Shown here: in pieces, positions 48,341-52,149 of the stretch
Layout of the letters: each line of letters starts with the position of its first letter
How positions within the stretch are numbered: the stretch's first letter is position 1
Origin: Gammaproteobacteria bacterium
GTDB lineage: Bacteria; Pseudomonadota; Gammaproteobacteria; UBA6429; Thiohalophilaceae
Reading direction: 5' to 3'
NCBI GenBank assembly: GCA_030148325.1
Contig: JASBTR010000115.1
Coordinates: forward strand, 1 to 52,149
Length of the DNA: 52,149 nt
Position numbers and translations under genes: made by a program
The notes under the pieces: model-generated
Told to the model about the DNA's origin: nothing
Database searches by the model: none
What the model saw: the letters and a program-made list of their open reading frames with translations, nothing else

Positions 48341-49099
48341 ATGCCGATGCAAATTATAGAAAAACGTAATAGCCATAATGATGCCGGGATGAATGAATTA
48401 GCCCCGGAGCTGTTCGAGCCAGTCTTTTTATCTAACAAAATACTGGCGGGTTTGTCGAAATCGAAATCAGCGGAAAAGATCATTGATTTCATGGCGCAAC
48501 AAATCGCGTTAAATCCTGCTGATTTACAACTTCACCTGAATCGCATTCATTTTTACAGCGAGCAGAATAACCATGCAGGCGTTTATGGGGCCCTGCTGGA
48601 TTTATTTAGTGTGCTTAAGGAAAAGGGATTGCCCCTGCGCAAACGCCTGCTGCAAAAATATTCTGTGCAACTCAAACCGGAACAGAGGTCCATTTTGTCT
48701 GCGTGGCTGTCAGGCAAGATGAACAAGGCTATTCCCCATGTAAAAGAGTCCGTCTTTAATGATGGCAGAACCGGCACACTCAGATTGCTGATAAAACAAA
48801 AGCCGGAAAGTAAGCGAGTAAACAGGGATGTGGTGGAGGATGCGCGCGATCTGATCAATTCCGGTCAGGTTGGTGAAGCTACGGTATTGTTGAAAAAGGC
48901 GCTGCTGGTTAATCCGCAGCGTGAGGACATCGGTCTGGAGTTAATGCTCATCTACCGCCATAGCCGTAATTATCAGGCGATTGAGAAAATTTTACAGAGC
49001 ACGAAAGACCTGCCTCTGGCGCTACGTTCGCAATGGCAGGAACTGGCGATATGCCTGAAGCCCGAGCCGGGCACGGATAACAGGCAAGACGCATGTTAA
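48341..49099 (+). CDS. TPR-like helical protein, first gene of GTPase cluster
   Basis: The 252-residue protein is cytoplasmic with no signal. The C-terminal part ARDLINSGQVGEATVLLKKALLVNPQREDIGLELMLIY fits a TPR-like helical repeat and recalls the C-terminal TPR module of FimV. The N-terminal region (IIDFMAQQIALNPADLQLHLNRIHFY) also has TPR-like spacing. No Shine-Dalgarno is evident. A second ATG two codons on is possible. Its end overlaps the pseudo-receiver gene by 7 bp. It is probably a scaffold in the same pathway. Confidence 0.7.
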   Translation: MPMQIIEKRNSHNDAGMNELAPELFEPVFLSNKILAGLSKSKSAEKIIDFMAQQIALNPADLQLHLNRIHFYSEQNNHAGVYGALLDLFSVLKEKGLPLRKRLLQKYSVQLKPEQRSILSAWLSGKMNKAIPHVKESVFNDGRTGTLRLLIKQKPESKRVNRDVVEDARDLINSGQVGEATVLLKKALLVNPQREDIGLELMLIYRHSRNYQAIEKILQSTKDLPLALRSQWQELAICLKPEPGTDNRQDAC

Positions 49100-50274
49100 A
49101 CGAGGCGGCGCAGAAAAAAACCTTACAGGTGGCGGTCTTCGGCATGGACAGCAAAGCATTCCAGACGCTTGAATTTGCCATGCAAAAAATGGGCGATGGA
49201 CTGGCAAGTTTTGTAAATGAAGACGCCTCTGAAGCAGCAATTTTTAACCTGGATAATCCCGAGACGAAAACACAGCTTGATAGATATCGCAGAAGCTATC
49301 CGGAAAATGCGATCATACTTTTATCCGTGAAGGATCCCGCACTTGCCGATGCTATATTTGTAAAAAAACCCTTTGACATGGACGGGCTGCTTGCTGCGAT
49401 TCGAAAAGCGCAAAAACAGAAGCTGGAGTGGATAAGCAGGAAGAATTCACAAAACATGTCGAAAGTGGGGGCTTCTTCGGTAAGGATAGAAAAAAAGAAG
49501 AAAACCAAACTGTCGCCCATTACACCGGTTGTTGATTTTCAGGCGGAGAAGAACAAGGACAGAAAATTTTGTGGTACGGCAGCGGATATCGATCTTAAGG
49601 ATGAAAAAAAACGCAAAAATATTTTTTATAAACCAGAGGAAACCCTGCAGGGCAAACTGCAAATAGCACGCGATCTGGCCAGACAAAAGAAACAGGCAAT
49701 TATTGTCGCCATAAAATTTGAAGATGAGATTGAAACGATCACCCTGTTGCCGAAGATTAATAAGGCGATTACCGCGCTGGAGGACAAAAAAACAAGTTAT
49801 CTGTGCACCGTTCCTCTGTATTGTCTGGAAATAAAGTTGTTTCGGCAAAATGCAGAAAAATCCAGGGAACTGGAAAGCCATGCGCTTAAAAGCCATGGTC
49901 AGTCAATTGATGCATTGTTATGGAAGATTGCCCTGTGGACCTCCAGGGGCCGCATTCCAGCGGGCGTTAATCTTAATACGCCCGTGTATCTCAGGCACTG
50001 GCCGAACTTTACCCGTCTGCATGCAACCCCGGGCGCCTTTTCTATAGCCGCCCTTCTGCATGACAAGCCTATGCCGCTGGCGCTTTTAATTAAATTGTTA
50101 TCCATACCCCAGCGTTATGTGTTTGCCTTTTATTCCGGTGCGCTGGCGCTTGATCTTGTTGAGATAAAAAAATCGGGGCCTGAAGAATCCCGGGCCGTTG
50201 AGCGGGATCAGCATGAGCACCCGCATCGCAGGCTGTTTGGATTGATCATGCAAAAACTGAAAAGGGCGGGCTAA
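49093..50274 (+). CDS. Degenerate receiver-domain protein of GTPase cluster
   Basis: The 393-residue protein begins with a receiver-like fold (VAVFGMDSKAFQTLEFAMQK to KKPFDMDGLLAAIRKA at about 90-105). The lysine in KKPFD is kept, but the phosphoacceptor position (EAAIFNLDNP) appears to be Asn, so phosphorylation is unlikely. A basic linker (KKKKTKL) follows. The C-terminal domain of about 250 residues (YLRHWPNFTRL, ALLHDKPMPLALLIKLL) is winged-helix-like and not confidently known. It lies 1 bp from the GTPase gene. It is probably an adaptor. Confidence 0.7.
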   Translation: MLNEAAQKKTLQVAVFGMDSKAFQTLEFAMQKMGDGLASFVNEDASEAAIFNLDNPETKTQLDRYRRSYPENAIILLSVKDPALADAIFVKKPFDMDGLLAAIRKAQKQKLEWISRKNSQNMSKVGASSVRIEKKKKTKLSPITPVVDFQAEKNKDRKFCGTAADIDLKDEKKRKNIFYKPEETLQGKLQIARDLARQKKQAIIVAIKFEDEIETITLLPKINKAITALEDKKTSYLCTVPLYCLEIKLFRQNAEKSRELESHALKSHGQSIDALLWKIALWTSRGRIPAGVNLNTPVYLRHWPNFTRLHATPGAFSIAALLHDKPMPLALLIKLLSIPQRYVFAFYSGALALDLVEIKKSGPEESRAVERDQHEHPHRRLFGLIMQKLKRAG

Positions 50275-50275
50275 G

Positions 50276-50827
50276 ATGCCGAGCGCAGAAAGACAGCACT
50301 ACAAGATTATTTTTACCGGGCCGGTGGGCTCGGGTAAAACCACCGCTATCAGCGCATTAAGCGATGAACAGGCAATGACCACGGATGAACAGGCCAGTGA
50401 TATGACGCAGCAACGCAAGCAGACGACCACCGTTGCCATGGATTATGGCGTAATGAATCTGGGCGCAGATGAACGCATTCACCTGTACGGGACACCCGGT
50501 CAGGAGCGATTTGATTTTATGTGGGAGATACTGACCGAAGGCGGTATCGGCCTGATATTGCTGCTTGATAATACTCGCAGCAACCCATTCCAGGATCTGC
50601 AGTTCTTTCTAAAGGCATTTGGCGCGTTTATCGCAGACAACAAAGTCGTGATAGGCGTTACTTTTATGGATGAGCAGCCGACCCCATCGCTTGAAGATTA
50701 TCATCAGAAACTTGGCGAGATGAAAAGTAGTTTGCCGGTATTTGAAGTGGACAGCCGTCAGCAACAGGATGTGGCCATCCTGGTGCAGGCATTACTTTAC
50801 TCTCATGATCCATGGTTGGGGATATAG
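50276..50827 (+). CDS. MglA-like small GTPase
   Basis: This 183-residue small GTPase has G1 FTGPVGSGKTTAISAL and a switch I threonine near TTTVAMDYG. The G3 motif LYGTPGQERF has Gly replacing the usual Asp, as in MglA-type proteins. G4 is GVTFMDEQ (Thr replacing Asn of NKxD). These deviations recur in bacterial MglA and related polarity GTPases. It shares a junction with no gap with the roadblock protein, its probable GAP or effector. The role is likely cell polarity or type IV pilus/motility control. Confidence 0.88.
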   Translation: MPSAERQHYKIIFTGPVGSGKTTAISALSDEQAMTTDEQASDMTQQRKQTTTVAMDYGVMNLGADERIHLYGTPGQERFDFMWEILTEGGIGLILLLDNTRSNPFQDLQFFLKAFGAFIADNKVVIGVTFMDEQPTPSLEDYHQKLGEMKSSLPVFEVDSRQQQDVAILVQALLYSHDPWLGI

Positions 50828-51505
50828 ATGTCTGACTATCAACTTATCAAGCGTTGCTATGTGCTGCCTACGCCGGGCGGGGCATTTTATGCTGCGACTA
50901 CGCAAACGGATGAACCTGCAAAGCGACTGCTGGTTGCACTCATGTCGGACAGCCACAGCCAGTTGCTGGGTGTGCCACAGGTATGTAAATGGACCGGGTT
51001 AAAAAAACAGGACGATGTTCTTGATCTGCTTTACCGCATTCAGAACCTGGGCTGGATCCAGGGAGAAGAAGTTTCCCGTGCCGCGCCAACGGGAACGCTG
51101 GAAGATATATTGCCGGACCTGTTAGAGAGCTTCTCCAGTATCGGCAAAGCTCTGCTTGCGGACAGCCAGGGGTTTTATCTGGCCAGTCATGGGTTTTCGC
51201 ATGAAACCTCAGAAGAGCTTTCTGCACTGAGCGCTGATCTGCTGGCGCTACACGAACGGCACAAAGGGTTGTTAAACAATAATATCGGCCTGCATTCCGA
51301 AGCCTGGTCCGTCGTGGATGCGGCAGGCAACAGCCAGGTGGGTTTTTGGCCTTTGCACATAGGCAGGCAGCGTTTTGTTCTGGTGCTATCCGGTGTGCCC
51401 CATTTTAACCAGCTGTCCTTTGTACAGTTAGTCTGGGTGCTTAGCAAACGTTACAACACCATCACTGATTCTAATGTGGCAAAAATTCGCACGGATTTTG
51501 GCTGA
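50828..51505 (+). CDS. Winged-helix plus roadblock/LC7-like protein
   Basis: The 225-residue protein begins with about 95 residues that look like a winged helix (LVALMSDSHSQLLGVPQVCKW, IQNLGWIQ). A roadblock-like domain follows from about 105 (GTLEDILPDLLESFSSIGKA, LLADSQGFYLASHGFSHETS) and ends with a beta-rich stretch (FWPLHIGRQRFVLVLSG). Roadblock proteins such as MglB act as GAPs of MglA. Its ATG follows the GTPase stop directly. The roadblock assignment is moderate because the sequence is diverged. Confidence 0.72.
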   Translation: MSDYQLIKRCYVLPTPGGAFYAATTQTDEPAKRLLVALMSDSHSQLLGVPQVCKWTGLKKQDDVLDLLYRIQNLGWIQGEEVSRAAPTGTLEDILPDLLESFSSIGKALLADSQGFYLASHGFSHETSEELSALSADLLALHERHKGLLNNNIGLHSEAWSVVDAAGNSQVGFWPLHIGRQRFVLVLSGVPHFNQLSFVQLVWVLSKRYNTITDSNVAKIRTDFG

Positions 51506-51525
51506 TACCTGAAACGGGAATAAAA

Positions 51526-52089
51526 ATGAAAAAAGTCGATTTTAACAGGCTTATGATCTATGCAAGGGCATTTTCCGGATATTCGCCTGAGCGTGAAGCG
51601 CTACTGGTCGAGGCCAGTAAAGATATTATGCCCAGATTGTCTGAAGTAACAGAACAGTTCTATGCGGCCCTGCATGAGATCCCGGAGGCGCGGCCCTTTG
51701 TCGAGGGCCGGCTGGAGCAATTAAAGGCGACTCACCACCAGTGGCTGGAAGGGCTGTTGCAGGGCCCCTGTGATGTTAAATATACGGAAGCCATGTATAA
51801 GGTCGGTGCGGTGCATGTCAAAGTTAACCTGCCGGTAGAATTTATGGCAGGCGGCACCTGCCTGATCCAGGATTCCTTTATAGCGCTGGTAACGGACATC
51901 TATGCCGCTGAACCCGCGCGGGCAAAATCGATACTTGAGGCAATCAATGCTGCTCTGGGCTTTTCTCTGATGGTAATGCAGGAGTCCTATCAGGCCTCTT
52001 CACTTGCTGAGGAGCTGGAAAAATTTCTGGCGATAACCGGAATGAGTCGCCCCCTGTTTAACAATCTGGCGGAAGCCTATAAATCCTGA
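51526..52089 (+). CDS. Protoglobin/globin-sensor domain protein
   Basis: This 187-residue protein is a single protoglobin-type domain. EQFYAALHEIPEARPFV (about 43-59) is the pre-helix region and KVGAVHVKVNLPVEFMAGG holds the predicted heme-binding proximal His97 with the usual spacing to the LP motif. There is no output domain, so signal output must pass to partners such as the GTPase or roadblock proteins. It would bind O2, NO or CO. It lies 20 bp after the roadblock gene. Confidence 0.85.
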   Translation: MKKVDFNRLMIYARAFSGYSPEREALLVEASKDIMPRLSEVTEQFYAALHEIPEARPFVEGRLEQLKATHHQWLEGLLQGPCDVKYTEAMYKVGAVHVKVNLPVEFMAGGTCLIQDSFIALVTDIYAAEPARAKSILEAINAALGFSLMVMQESYQASSLAEELEKFLAITGMSRPLFNNLAEAYKS

Positions 52090-52106
52090 ATAAATGGAGA
52101 CACAAG

Positions 52107-52149
52107 ATGCGTGCAGATCTTCTTAACTCAATTCTAAGCGACCTTAATG
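52107..52149 (+). CDS. Truncated gene after the protoglobin (cut by window end)
   Basis: The start MRADLLNSILSDLN has GGAGA 7 bp before the ATG, similar to the gyrB ribosome site. Only 14 codons are visible. The pattern (helical, then an LxxxxxD-like spacing) would fit the N-terminus of a second roadblock protein of MglB type, but this is a guess from a short stretch. The gene belongs to the same operon by its 17-bp gap. Confidence 0.55.
   Translation, partial: MRADLLNSILSDLN

Overview
The window is chromosomal DNA from a gammaproteobacterium and includes the replication-origin region. Evidence: the block rpmH-rnpA-yidD-yidC-mnmE (minus strand) faces away from dnaA-dnaN-recF-gyrB (plus strand), with perfect DnaA boxes beside dnaA. 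There is also a Y397-type glutamine synthetase next to ntrBC, a split glyQ/glyS, and an MSHA-type pilus operon. A sulfur-oxidiser-like or methanotroph-like lineage is possible but cannot be fixed from this sequence. I saw no rRNA, tRNA, CRISPR array or transposase gene.

Layout. 1-4203: housekeeping genes (NDUFA9-like epimerase, cca, trmL, a class 1B dihydroorotate dehydrogenase without pyrK beside it). 4326-15312: the distal half of an MSHA pilus operon (mshE, mshG, five prepilin-like genes, mshP, mshQ) in which nearly every gene overlaps the next. 15695-20528: ntrC, ntrB, a DUF4124 protein and glnA with a sigma-54 promoter. 20724-24355: a minus-strand run of a COG4324-type lipoprotein peptidase, a PP-loop/TusA sulfur-transfer pair and a CDF metal transporter. 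24344-28289: MoxR, DUF58 and TgpA-type transglutaminase. 28524-29003: a CBS pair protein. 29258-39554: the origin region. 39641-44572: glyQ-glyS-mazG-gmhB-plsC. 44805-48063: small unknown and secreted proteins around a TraT-like lipoprotein. 48341-52149 (cut by the window end): an operon with a TPR-like protein, a pseudo-receiver, an MglA-like GTPase, a roadblock protein, a protoglobin and a truncated gene.

Two features stand out. First, four MSHA genes (mshF/B-like, mshD, mshO, mshP) have leader peptides that are encoded by, or contain, a purine-rich inverted repeat built from 7-bp units. The repeat lies between the start codon and the prepilin cleavage site, so it is translated but would be removed during maturation. 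Because 7 is not a multiple of 3, gain or loss of one unit would switch frame. Second, the final operon joins a small GTPase and roadblock protein to a predicted heme gas sensor, which looks like an undescribed polarity or motility signalling module.

The intergenic regions carry several families of long inverted repeats that nest inside one another and share flanks while carrying different cores: 1-161, 2407-2562, 3121-3201, 15335-15680, 29038-29198, 39565-39642, 41290-41495 and 48068-48192. They look like non-autonomous mobile or REP/MITE-like elements. Some sit between convergent genes, where they could act as terminators.
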